Of a DNA stretch of 64,000 bases, positions 28,551-36,418 are shown one piece after another (position 1 is the first letter of the stretch; each line of letters opens with the position of its first letter). The notes beneath the pieces are model-generated. The model saw only the letters and a list, made by a program, of their open reading frames with translations, had not been told where the DNA came from and did not search any database. The position numbers and the translations under genes are program-made. Source of the stretch: Acidovorax facilis (GTDB lineage Bacteria > Pseudomonadota > Gammaproteobacteria > Burkholderiales > Burkholderiaceae_C); NCBI RefSeq assembly GCF_023913775.1, contig NZ_JAMXAX010000007.1, positions 39,740 through 103,739 of the forward strand, in the 5' to 3' direction.

Positions 28551-30077
28551 TTGACTACCGATACCCTCGTTCTGCTGGCCGCACTGGCCCTGGTGTTCAT
28601 CGCGCTCGCGCTGCTGGCGCTGCGCCGCCCCCGCGTGGATTTGCCGCCCGAATGGCTGGCCCGCCTGCAGGCGCTGGAGCGCACTGCTCAGGCCACCCAA
28701 CTGGCCGTGGCCAAGAACGATGGCGCGCTGGATGGCATGGGCCAGCAGCTGCGCGGCTTCACCCAAACCACGCAGACCACGCTGGAGGGGCTGCGCCACG
28801 CGGTCGATGAGCGTTTGACGCAGGCGGTGGCCGAATCGCGCAACGGCCGTGCCGAGCTGTTGGCCGCCTTTGGCGTGTTCGAGGCGCGGCTGGAGCAGCG
28901 CCTCACGGCCCTGGACGCAGCCACGCGCCTCACGCTCGATTCGCTCAAGAGCGACACCCAGTCGCAGCTGGGGGTGATGTCACAAGCGCTCAAAGACCAG
29001 CTCGAAGCCAACAGCTTTCAGATCAAGAACCAGTTTGCGGTGCTGCAAGACGCTGTGTCGCAGCAGCTCACCGGGCTGGTGCAGGGCAGCCAGCACAACG
29101 CCGAGCAACTGCGCACCGCGCTCAACGAGCGGCTGGCCGCCATCCAGGCCGACAACGCCACCAAGCTCGAGGAAATGCGCCGCACGGTGGACGAAAAGCT
29201 GCACGCCACGCTGGAGCAGCGCCTGGGCGAATCCTTCAAGCTGGTGAGCGACCGGCTGGAACAAGTGCACAAGGGCCTGGGCGAGATGCAGACCTTGGCC
29301 GGCAGTGTGGGCGACTTGAAGCGTGTGATGACCAACGTGAAGTCACGCGGTACCTGGGGCGAAATGCAGCTCGGCGCCATCATCGACAACGTGCTTACCC
29401 CCGAGCAGTTCGCGCGCAACGTCAAAACCGTGCCAGGCAGCGATGAGTTGGTGGAATTTGCCATCCGCCTGCCGGGCAAGAGCGACGAGCACCCCGTGTG
29501 GCTGCCCATCGACTCCAAGTACCCGGTGGAGCAATACCAGCGCCTGATGGATGCGCAGGACGCGGCCGACAAGGCGGCCATCTTGTCTGCGGGCAATGCG
29601 TTCGAGACCTCGATCAAGCTCGAAGCCAAGAAGATCTTCGCGAAGTACGTCTCGCCCCCGCACACCACCGACTTTGCCGTGCTGTACCTGCCCACCGAAG
29701 GCCTGTTTGCCGAGGTCATGCGCCGTCCGGGCCTGGTCGAGGCCGTGCAGAACGATTGCCGCGTGATGATCACCGGCCCGGCCAATCTGGCCGCCATGCT
29801 CAACAGCCTGCAGATGGGTTTCAAGACGCTGGCGATTGAAAAACGCTCGTCAGAAGTGTGGAGCCTTCTGGGCATGGTCAAGACCGAGTTCGCCAAGTTT
29901 GGCGACGTGGTCGAGGCCACCAAAAAATCCATCGACGCCGCCGCCAAGAAGTTTGACGAGGTGGGCGTGCGCACCCGCGCCATCCAGAAACGCCTGCGGG
30001 ATGTGCAGGACCTGCCCGCGCCAGCGGCTACCACCGTGCCGTTGCCGGGGCTGGACCCGGAGGACGATCCGCTGTGA
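28551..30077 (+). CDS. rmuC: RmuC-family DNA recombination protein
   Basis: A 508-residue protein: one N-terminal membrane helix (TLVLLAALALVFIALALLAL), a long coiled coil (about residues 40-220) and the RmuC nuclease-like domain (SVGDLKRVMTNVKSRGTWGEMQLGAII..., LPIDSKYP, TDFAVLYLPTEGLFAEVMR, MITGPANLAAMLNSLQMGFKTL). RmuC limits recombination at inverted repeats. The start is TTG 28551: no ATG or GTG lies between it and the in-frame stop at 28509, and the membrane helix begins at once. No Shine-Dalgarno is evident because the R1 repeat takes up that position. The stop overlaps the MFS start (GTGA). Confidence 0.93.
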   Translation: MTTDTLVLLAALALVFIALALLALRRPRVDLPPEWLARLQALERTAQATQLAVAKNDGALDGMGQQLRGFTQTTQTTLEGLRHAVDERLTQAVAESRNGRAELLAAFGVFEARLEQRLTALDAATRLTLDSLKSDTQSQLGVMSQALKDQLEANSFQIKNQFAVLQDAVSQQLTGLVQGSQHNAEQLRTALNERLAAIQADNATKLEEMRRTVDEKLHATLEQRLGESFKLVSDRLEQVHKGLGEMQTLAGSVGDLKRVMTNVKSRGTWGEMQLGAIIDNVLTPEQFARNVKTVPGSDELVEFAIRLPGKSDEHPVWLPIDSKYPVEQYQRLMDAQDAADKAAILSAGNAFETSIKLEAKKIFAKYVSPPHTTDFAVLYLPTEGLFAEVMRRPGLVEAVQNDCRVMITGPANLAAMLNSLQMGFKTLAIEKRSSEVWSLLGMVKTEFAKFGDVVEATKKSIDAAAKKFDEVGVRTRAIQKRLRDVQDLPAPAATTVPLPGLDPEDDPL

Positions 30078-31270
30078 ACTGGGCACTGGCCCGGCTGATT
30101 GCCGCGCAGATCTGTGTGCACGGCAGCATGGCTGGCATGCGGCTGGCCGCGCCCCTGCTCGCGCTGCGCGAGGGCTACAGTGTGGCGGCGGTGGGGTTTC
30201 TGGTGGCGCTGTTCGCGCTCACCCAGGTGTTTCTGGCCCTTCCTGCGGGCCGGTTTGCAGACCGCCACGGCCTCAAGCGTCCGATGGCTTATTCGGTGGC
30301 TGTGGCGTGCATGGGCGCAGGGCTGGCGGTGGTGTTTCCGACCTATGCGGTCTTGTGCGTTGCGGCCTTGATGACAGGGGCGGGCGCAGGGGGCGCCACC
30401 ATTGCCGTGCAGCGCCACGCGGGCCGCGCCGTGCATGACGCCACCGAACTCAAGCAGGTGTTCAGCTGGCTGTCGATAGGCCCGGCGGTGTCCAACTTCA
30501 TCGGCCCATTTGCGGCGGGGCTGGCCATCGACCATGCGGGTACCACCCCGGGCAGCCTGGAAGGCTACCGCGCGGCCTTTGCATTGCTGGCGTTGCTGCC
30601 CCTGGTCAGTTGGTGGTGTGTGCGCAGCACGCAGGATCTGCCCGCTGCGGCTGCAGCCTCCGCCAAAGATGGCCCGCCACAGCGCGCGTGGGATCTGCTG
30701 AACGACCCACCGTTTCGCCGCCTGCTCATCGTGAACTGGCTCATCTCGTCGTGCTGGGATGTGCATGCCTTTGCGGTGCCGCTGCTGGGGCATGAGCGCG
30801 GCTTGTCGGCGGCGGTCATTGGCACCATCTTCGGGGCGTTTGCGATTGCGGCCACCGTGATCCGCGTGCTCATGCCCTTTGTGGCCAAGCACTTGCGCGA
30901 GCGGGGCGTGATGGCCGGCGCCATGCTGGTGACGGCCGTGTTGTTTGCGGTGTACCCCATGCTGCAAAGCGCCTGGGCCATGGGGCTGTGCTCGGTGTTG
31001 CTAGGCCTGGTGCTGGGCACGGGGCAGCCCATGGTGATGAGCCTGCTGCACCAGATCACGCCCTCACATCGCCAGGGCGAAGCTCTGGGTCTGCGCCTCA
31101 TGGCCATCAACGCATCCAGCGTGCTGATGCCCCTGATGTTCGGATCGGCCGGGGCGGTGATTGGCGTGAGCGGCCTGTTCTGGGGGGTGGGCGCCGCAGG
31201 CCTGGGCGGCGCCCGGCTGGCGTGGCGCATCGGGGGCGAGAAAAAACAGCCGGGGCAGGGGCCGCGCTGA
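30074..31270 (+). CDS. MFS transporter
   Basis: A 398-residue protein with about 12 membrane helices and the MFS loop motif GRFADRHGLKRPM between helices 2 and 3. It starts with GTG at 30074, overlapping the rmuC stop, so translation is coupled. Its two halves are divided by a loop near residue 195 (QDLPAAAAASAKDGPPQ). The substrate cannot be assigned; drug or metabolite efflux is possible. Confidence 0.88.
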   Translation: MNWALARLIAAQICVHGSMAGMRLAAPLLALREGYSVAAVGFLVALFALTQVFLALPAGRFADRHGLKRPMAYSVAVACMGAGLAVVFPTYAVLCVAALMTGAGAGGATIAVQRHAGRAVHDATELKQVFSWLSIGPAVSNFIGPFAAGLAIDHAGTTPGSLEGYRAAFALLALLPLVSWWCVRSTQDLPAAAAASAKDGPPQRAWDLLNDPPFRRLLIVNWLISSCWDVHAFAVPLLGHERGLSAAVIGTIFGAFAIAATVIRVLMPFVAKHLRERGVMAGAMLVTAVLFAVYPMLQSAWAMGLCSVLLGLVLGTGQPMVMSLLHQITPSHRQGEALGLRLMAINASSVLMPLMFGSAGAVIGVSGLFWGVGAAGLGGARLAWRIGGEKKQPGQGPR

Positions 31271-31309
31271 GTGCCGCTTGCCGTGCGGAGCCAGTAGGCA
31301 AAGAAAGGC

Positions 31310-32173
31310 CTACAGCTGGTAGAACGACTTGATCAGCTCCCACGCTTCTTGCGGGTCGTCGGTGTAGTGAAAGAGCTTGAGGTCTTGGGCGGAGATCGTG
31401 CCTTCTTCCACCAGCACCTCGAAGTTGATCAGCCGCCTCCAGTAGTCGGTGCCAAACAGTACGATGGGCACGGGCTTGGCTTTCTTGGTCTGCACCAGCG
31501 TGAGCACCTCGAACAGTTCGTCCAGCGTGCCAAAACCCCCCGGGAAGGCCACCAATGCCTTGGCGCGCATCATGAAGTGCATCTTGCGCAGCGCGAAGTA
31601 GTGGAACTTGAAGGAGAGCGAGGGCGAGATGAAGCGATTGCCGCTTTGCTCGTGGGGCAGGGCGATGTTCAGGCCCACGTTCAGTGCACCGGCTTCGTGG
31701 GCACCCCGGTTGGCGGCCTCCATGATGCCGGGGCCGCCGCCCGTGCAGATGTAGATGCGGTCTGCGGGGCGCTGGTGCTCGCTGTATTCCGCCACCACCT
31801 TGGCGAACTGGCGGGCGAGGTCGTAGTAGCGGGCGTTGCGCACGGCCTGCTGGGCACGCTGCAGGCGCACCTCGTCGCCACTGGCCTCGGCCTCGGCCAA
31901 CTGGGCTGCGGCCTCGTCGGGTGCCACAAACCGGGCGCTGCCGTAGACCACCACGGTGTTCTCGATGCCTTGCTCGGCCTGGCCCAGGTCGGGCTTGAGC
32001 ATTTCCAGCTGAAAGCGGATGCCGCGTGTCTCGCGGCGGAACAGGAATTCCGGGTCGGCAAACGCGAGGCGATAAGCGTCTGCATGCAAGGGGTTGCCGT
32101 TGACTGCGTGGTTCTGCAGTTCCGCCCAGGCATCGGCCAGGCGGCGTTCGTTGAGTTGGGTATTGGCGTCCAT
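31310..32173 (-). CDS. LOG-family nucleotide 5'-monophosphate phosphoribohydrolase-like protein
   Basis: A 287-residue Rossmann-fold protein with the LOG signatures CTGGGPGIMEAANRGA and ALVAFPGGFGTLDELFEVL. Family members cleave nucleoside monophosphates to base and ribose phosphate, including cytokinin precursors in some bacteria. The N-terminal ~80 residues (ADAWAELQNHAVNGNPLHADAYRLAFADPEFL...) mark the longer subgroup (PpnN-like or TIGR00730 variants). ATG 32173. It converges on the MFS gene with a 39-bp gap. Confidence 0.9.
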   Translation of the reverse strand: MDANTQLNERRLADAWAELQNHAVNGNPLHADAYRLAFADPEFLFRRETRGIRFQLEMLKPDLGQAEQGIENTVVVYGSARFVAPDEAAAQLAEAEASGDEVRLQRAQQAVRNARYYDLARQFAKVVAEYSEHQRPADRIYICTGGGPGIMEAANRGAHEAGALNVGLNIALPHEQSGNRFISPSLSFKFHYFALRKMHFMMRAKALVAFPGGFGTLDELFEVLTLVQTKKAKPVPIVLFGTDYWRRLINFEVLVEEGTISAQDLKLFHYTDDPQEAWELIKSFYQL

Positions 32174-32295
32174 AAGAGACTCTTCGTGTCGGTCTGTAGG
32201 GGGAAAAGGGGTGGGGCGAATGCTGCGGCCACCGGCTTGGGCAGCGTAATGCAATGGAGGATGAGGTGTAGAGAAAAATGGGCCCTTGGGCAAGT

Positions 32296-32682
32296 CTACA
32301 ATGCGCGGGCTGCTATGAAATATGAAGCACTTTGTATGCCAAGCGCCGTCAGGCATAGCGACCCGAACAGGTGCAGTGCTGTAGTGCCCAGGGCCATGGC
32401 GTAGCGTTGCACCATCAACATTTCAACCACCTCGGCCGAGAAGCTGGAGAACGTGGTGAGTGCGCCCAGAAAACCCGTGACCAAGGCCAGCCGCCAGACG
32501 GGATCGATCTGGGGCAGGGCGTGAAAAACAGCCACACACACGCCGATGAGATAACCGCCCACCAGGTTGGCTGCCAGGGTTCCCCAGGGAATCAAGCCGC
32601 CCGGGCTGAGCCACAGGCCCAGGCGCCAGCGCGCCAGTGCGCCCACACAGGCGCCGATGCAGATGGCCAGAACATTGAGCAT
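32296..32682 (-). CDS. crcB: Fluoride ion channel CrcB/Fluc
   Basis: A 128-residue membrane protein with four helices and the Fluc patterns GACVGALARWRLGL, GTLAANLVGGYLIG and VTGFLGALTTFSSFSAE. It would export fluoride as a dual-topology dimer. I see no fluoride riboswitch upstream. The last codons (QSASYFIAARAL) overlap a segment that resembles the R1 repeat flank. Confidence 0.94.
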   Translation of the reverse strand: MLNVLAICIGACVGALARWRLGLWLSPGGLIPWGTLAANLVGGYLIGVCVAVFHALPQIDPVWRLALVTGFLGALTTFSSFSAEVVEMLMVQRYAMALGTTALHLFGSLCLTALGIQSASYFIAARAL

Positions 32683-32706
32683 GGGGGGATTGTCACAGCA
32701 AATGAA

Positions 32707-32738
32707 GTCCCCCTGGGTCGCTTCGCGCCTTCCCCCAA
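32707..32738 (-). repeat. Dispersed intergenic repeat R2, copy 2
   Basis: On the plus strand GTCCCCCTGGGTCGCTTCGC, GCCTTCCCCC is the reverse complement of the 5041 copy with small changes. It lies between crcB and dctM. Confidence 0.7.
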
Positions 32739-32793
32739 AGCGCAAAACGGAGTGGCCCTGGTCTGGACCACACCCGTTTCGCATGCTGGCGGC

Positions 32794-34098
32794 TTAGCGC
32801 GCCGCCATCTGCTGCGGCAGCCAGGTGACGATGCCGGGGAAGATATAGAGCAGCGCCACGGCCGCGCACATCAGCAGGAACATGGGCAGGGCCGCCTTGG
32901 CGATCCAGGGCAGCTGGCGGCCGGTCATGCCTTGCAGCACGAACAGGTTGAAGCCCACGGGCGGTGTGATCTGCGCCATCTCGACCACCAGCACGATGAA
33001 GATGCCGAACCAGATGGGGTCGATGCCTGCCGCGTGTACCGTGGGCATGAGCACGCCCATGGTCAGCACCACCATGGAGATGCCGTCCAGGAAGCAGCCC
33101 AGGATGATGAAGAACACTGCGAGCGCCGCAATGAGCTGGGCCTTGTTGAGCCCCAGCGACGCAATCCATTCAGCCAGGTGGCGCGGCAGACCGATATAGC
33201 CCATGGACAGCGTGAGAAACGCGGCACCGGCCAGGATCAGCGCAATCATGCAGTACAGGCGCGTGGCGCCCATCAGCGATTCCTTGAAGGTGCTCCAGCT
33301 CATCGAGCCCTGCACGGCCGAGAGCACCAGTGAGCCGACCACACCCACGGCTGCGGCTTCGGTGGCTGTGGCAAAGCCGGTGTAGATGCTGCCCAGCACC
33401 GCCGCAATCAGCAGCACCACCGGAATCAGGCTGCGCGACTCGGCCAGCTTTTGCGCAAAGGTCAGGCGCACGTCGGCGGCGGGCACTTGGTCGGGGTGGC
33501 GCAGCGCCCACAGCATGATGTACCCCGAAAACAGCGCCGCCAGCAGAATGCCCGGCAGCACGCCCGCAATGAACAGCTGCGAGATGGACACTTCGGCCGA
33601 TACGCCGTAGACGATCATGATGATCGACGGCGGGATCAAGAGGCCCAGCGTGCTGGCACCGGCCAGGGTGCCCACCACCATGTGCTCAGGGTAGCCCCGG
33701 CGTGTCAGTTCGGGCAGTGTCATCTTGCCAATGGTGGCGCAGGTGGCGGCACTCGACCCCGACACGGCCGCAAAAATCGTGCAGCCCACTACGTTGGTGT
33801 GCAGCAGGCGGCCCGGCAGGGCCTGCACCCAGGGGGCGAGGCCCTTGAACATGTCTTGCGACAGCCGCGTTCGGAACAGGATTTCCCCCATCCAGATGAA
33901 CAGGGGCAGGGCGGTCAAGGTCCAGCTGGAGGCGCTGCCCCAGATCGTCACCGCCATCGCATCGCCCGCTGGGCGCGACGAGAACAGTTGCATGCCGATC
34001 CAGGCTACGCCCGAGAGGGTGAGGCCGATCCACACACCGCTGCCCAGAATCAGGAACAGCGACAGGACCAGCAGGCCGGTAATGGCGAGATCACTCAT
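32794..34098 (-). CDS. dctM: TRAP transporter large permease DctM
   Basis: A 434-residue membrane protein with about 12 helices and DctM hallmarks: FTATEAAAVGVVGSLVLS-type segment (FATATEAAAVGVVG), GLLIPPSIIMIVYGV and ITPPVGFNLFVLQGMTG. It carries the Na+-driven transport step of a TRAP importer. Gene order is dctP-dctQ-dctM on the minus strand, with gaps of about 17 and 20 bp, so one operon. Confidence 0.95.
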   Translation of the reverse strand: MSDLAITGLLVLSLFLILGSGVWIGLTLSGVAWIGMQLFSSRPAGDAMAVTIWGSASSWTLTALPLFIWMGEILFRTRLSQDMFKGLAPWVQALPGRLLHTNVVGCTIFAAVSGSSAATCATIGKMTLPELTRRGYPEHMVVGTLAGASTLGLLIPPSIIMIVYGVSAEVSISQLFIAGVLPGILLAALFSGYIMLWALRHPDQVPAADVRLTFAQKLAESRSLIPVVLLIAAVLGSIYTGFATATEAAAVGVVGSLVLSAVQGSMSWSTFKESLMGATRLYCMIALILAGAAFLTLSMGYIGLPRHLAEWIASLGLNKAQLIAALAVFFIILGCFLDGISMVVLTMGVLMPTVHAAGIDPIWFGIFIVLVVEMAQITPPVGFNLFVLQGMTGRQLPWIAKAALPMFLLMCAAVALLYIFPGIVTWLPQQMAAR

Positions 34099-34118
34099 GG
34101 TAGGTGGACCTGGTTGTC

Positions 34119-34628
34119 TTATTCATTGCGCAAGGCTTCGCCGGGATGGGCTTCGGCGCGTTTGTTCATCACCTCCAGCACCAGCTCGTCGATGGAGGCG
34201 ATGGCCAGAATCACCGTGCCCACGGCCATGGCGATCTGGGGAATCCACAGGGGGGTGGCATCGCTGCCGGTGGAGATGTCGTGGAACTCGTGCGATTGCC
34301 AGGCCAGCTTGCAGCTGTACACCGCAAACAGCACGGCCAGCAGCGTGGCAATGGCCAGGGCCCAGATCTCAAAGGCCTTCTTGGCGCCGCCCTTCAAAAA
34401 GTTGAGCAGCAGCGTGACGCGGATGTGTTCGCCGCGCTTCAAGGTGTGGGCCAGCGCCAGAAAACCCGCAGCCGCCATCAGGTAGCCCGCATAGGCATCG
34501 GTGCCCGGCACGTGGAAGTGGAACTGCCGGCTGGCGATGGACAGCAGCACCATGCCCAGCAGGCCGACCATGAAAAGCGCCGCCAGGGCGGCGGCGCTGT
34601 CGTACAGAAAGTCCAGCAGACGACGCAT
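34119..34628 (-). CDS. dctQ: TRAP transporter small permease DctQ
   Basis: A 169-residue protein with four helices and the DctQ features MVGLLGMVLLSIASR and GRALGFLALAHTLKRGEHIRV (the conserved GEHI/RV). It joins the large permease. The four terminal residues and the 20-bp gap to dctM point to co-translation. Confidence 0.93.
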   Translation of the reverse strand: MRRLLDFLYDSAAALAALFMVGLLGMVLLSIASRQFHFHVPGTDAYAGYLMAAAGFLALAHTLKRGEHIRVTLLLNFLKGGAKKAFEIWALAIATLLAVLFAVYSCKLAWQSHEFHDISTGSDATPLWIPQIAMAVGTVILAIASIDELVLEVMNKRAEAHPGEALRNE

Positions 34629-34645
34629 TGCGCAGGTGCCCTGGC

Positions 34646-35629
34646 TTACTTGCGGTAGGCGTCGATGAGCGCCTTGCCTTCAGGACCGGCCTTGTCCAGC
34701 CATTCCTTGAGCATGGTGTCGCCCACCTTCGCCATGTCGGCCTTGAGTGCGGCGGGCGGCGCTTCTACCGCCATGCCATTGGCCTTGAGCTTGGCGATGG
34801 TGTCGGTGTTGACCTTGGCGCTGGCGGCCCAACCGCGTGCTTCGGCGTCGGCACCGGCCTTGAGGAGGGCGTCCTGGCTGGGCTTGTCCAGCGCGTCAAA
34901 GGCCTTCTTGTTCACCAGCACGGCGTTCTTGGGCAGCCAGGCCTGGGTGTCGTAGTAGAACTTGAGGTGCTCGTACAGCTTGCTGTCCACACCGGTGGCG
35001 CCCGAGGTCATCGTCGATTCGACCACACCCGTGGCGAGGGCCTGCGAGAACTCTGCGGCCTGCACTGTCACAGGCTGTGCGCCCACCAGTTCGGCAATGC
35101 GGGCGGTGGCGGGGCTGTAGGCGCGCCACTTGATGCCCTTGAGGTCGGCGGCCGAGGCCAGGGGCTTCTTGGTGTAGATGCCTTGGGGAGGCCAGGCCAC
35201 GGCATAGAGCAGCACCATGCCTTGTTCGGCCAGCTTCTTTTCAAGGAAAGGCTTTTGCGCGGCGTAGAGCTTCTTGGAGGCGTCGTAGCTGTCGGCCAGG
35301 AACGGCAGGCCGTCCACGCCAAACAGTTGCCATTCGTTCTGGAAGTTGGCCAGCAGGATCTCACCCATCTGCGCCTGGCCGCCTTGCACCGCGCGCTTGA
35401 TTTCGGGGGCCTTGAACAGTGCGGCGTTGGCATGCACCGTGATCTTGAGCTTGCCCCCCGTGGCCTTGTCTACATCGCCGGCCAGCTGCACCATGTTCTC
35501 GGTGTGGAAGTTGGTGGCTGGGTAGGCGGCTGCCAGATCCCACTTGGTCTGGGCGAATGCCGAGGTGGCAGACAGGCCCGCCGCCAGGGTCAGGGCAAGT
35601 GCGGTCACGGGGAAGATTCGACGCTTCAT
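34646..35629 (-). CDS. dctP: TRAP transporter solute-binding protein DctP
   Basis: A 327-residue secreted protein with signal peptide MKRRIFPVTALALTLAAGLSATSAFA, followed by WDLAAAYPATNFHTENMVQLAGDVDKATGGKLKI, the standard DctP start. The conserved Arg/aromatic ligand region is PLASAADLKGIKWRAYSPATARIAE. The substrate would be an organic acid; given the oxoprolinase nearby, 5-oxoproline or a related compound is a guess. It starts the operon and is divergent from the MarR-like regulator. Confidence 0.94.
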   Translation of the reverse strand: MKRRIFPVTALALTLAAGLSATSAFAQTKWDLAAAYPATNFHTENMVQLAGDVDKATGGKLKITVHANAALFKAPEIKRAVQGGQAQMGEILLANFQNEWQLFGVDGLPFLADSYDASKKLYAAQKPFLEKKLAEQGMVLLYAVAWPPQGIYTKKPLASAADLKGIKWRAYSPATARIAELVGAQPVTVQAAEFSQALATGVVESTMTSGATGVDSKLYEHLKFYYDTQAWLPKNAVLVNKKAFDALDKPSQDALLKAGADAEARGWAASAKVNTDTIAKLKANGMAVEAPPAALKADMAKVGDTMLKEWLDKAGPEGKALIDAYRK

Positions 35630-35713
35630 GGATATTGCTCCGCAGGGTTGGATGTAACAAATCACTGTATCGGAAGCCGATCCGATTGCGATAGGTGTTT
35701 TGCCTAAACGCTG

Positions 35714-35735
35714 ACAAATTGCCAACAAATTACCA
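35714..35735. promoter_or_regulatory. Two tandem 11-bp repeats in the dctP/regulator intergenic region
   Basis: ACAAATTGCCA and ACAAATTACCA lie head to tail, one helical turn apart, about 70-90 bases from each start codon's side. A TACAAT -10-like hexamer follows at 35746. Regulator binding is possible but unproved. Confidence 0.45.
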
Positions 35736-35802
35736 TCGACTTGCCTACAATGCCCCATGCATATCCCGTGCCAATGACAGAACCCACAGGCCCGAACCCG
35801 CC

Positions 35803-36339
35803 ATGAAATCTGACGCCAAGCCCAAGGCCAAAACCGACTCCGGCCCCATCGTGTCTTCGGCGCATCTGGTGTCGGCACAGAGCGCAGAGATGAGCGAGTT
35901 CGAGTTCGGTCTCATCGTGGCGGGCAATGCCTTCCACCGCTGGGTGGTGCACTGCATGGCGGCGGCGGGGCTCAAGGACCTGACGCCGCTCGACGTGGTG
36001 GTGCTGCACCATGTCACGCACCGCGCGCGCGACAAACGCCTGGCCGACATCTGCTTCATCATGAATGTGGAAGACACGCACCTGGTGAACTACGCACTGA
36101 AAAAGCTGCAGAACCTGGGCGTCGTGGCCTCGCAAAAGAACGGCAAGGAAGTCACCTACGCCGCCACCGATGTGGGCCGTGCCTACGTGCAGCGCTACCG
36201 TGAGATCCGCGAGAGCTGCCTGATCGACGCCCTGAAAGCCGACGACGCGCTGAACCGCGACATCGGAGAGCTGGCCCGGTTGCTGCGTGTGCTCTCAGGC
36301 ATGTACGACCAGGCGGCGCGCTCGGCGGCATCCCTTTGA
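35803..36339 (+). CDS. MarR-like winged-helix regulator (COG5631 type)
   Basis: A 178-residue protein with a Lys/Ala-rich N-terminus and a winged-helix DNA-binding region (residues about 40-165: LTPLDVVVLHHVTHRARDKRLADICFIMNVEDTHLVNYALKKL... GVVASQKNGKEVTYAATDVGRAYVQRY). It matches the MarR-like group of predicted regulators common in Burkholderiales. I start at ATG 35803, as upstream ATGs add no family sequence. It is divergent from the TRAP operon and upstream of the oxoprolinase, so it may regulate one or both. Confidence 0.82.
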   Translation: MKSDAKPKAKTDSGPIVSSAHLVSAQSAEMSEFEFGLIVAGNAFHRWVVHCMAAAGLKDLTPLDVVVLHHVTHRARDKRLADICFIMNVEDTHLVNYALKKLQNLGVVASQKNGKEVTYAATDVGRAYVQRYREIRESCLIDALKADDALNRDIGELARLLRVLSGMYDQAARSAASL

Positions 36340-36366
36340 TCGGCGCAGAATTCTGAATAAAACCAT

Positions 36367-36413
36367 GCTCTAGCGCTTATCTGATAAGCGCTGGTAGCTA
36401 TCAAAAAGATAGT
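36367..36413. repeat. Dispersed palindromic repeat R1, copy d
   Basis: CTCTAGCGCTTATCTGATAA, GCGCTGGTAGCTATC. It lies between the regulator stop and the oxoprolinase ATG, ending a few bases before the start codon. Confidence 0.88.
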
Positions 36414-36418
36414 TATTC

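Noticed and set aside
29018..30967. A 649-codon open frame on the minus strand
   Set aside because: It is antisense to rmuC and the MFS gene. Its composition (long Ser/Arg/Gln runs) and lack of any motif fit a high-GC shadow frame.
32683..32793. A fluoride riboswitch upstream of crcB
   Set aside because: The region consists of an R2 repeat copy and shows none of the conserved fluoride-aptamer pattern.
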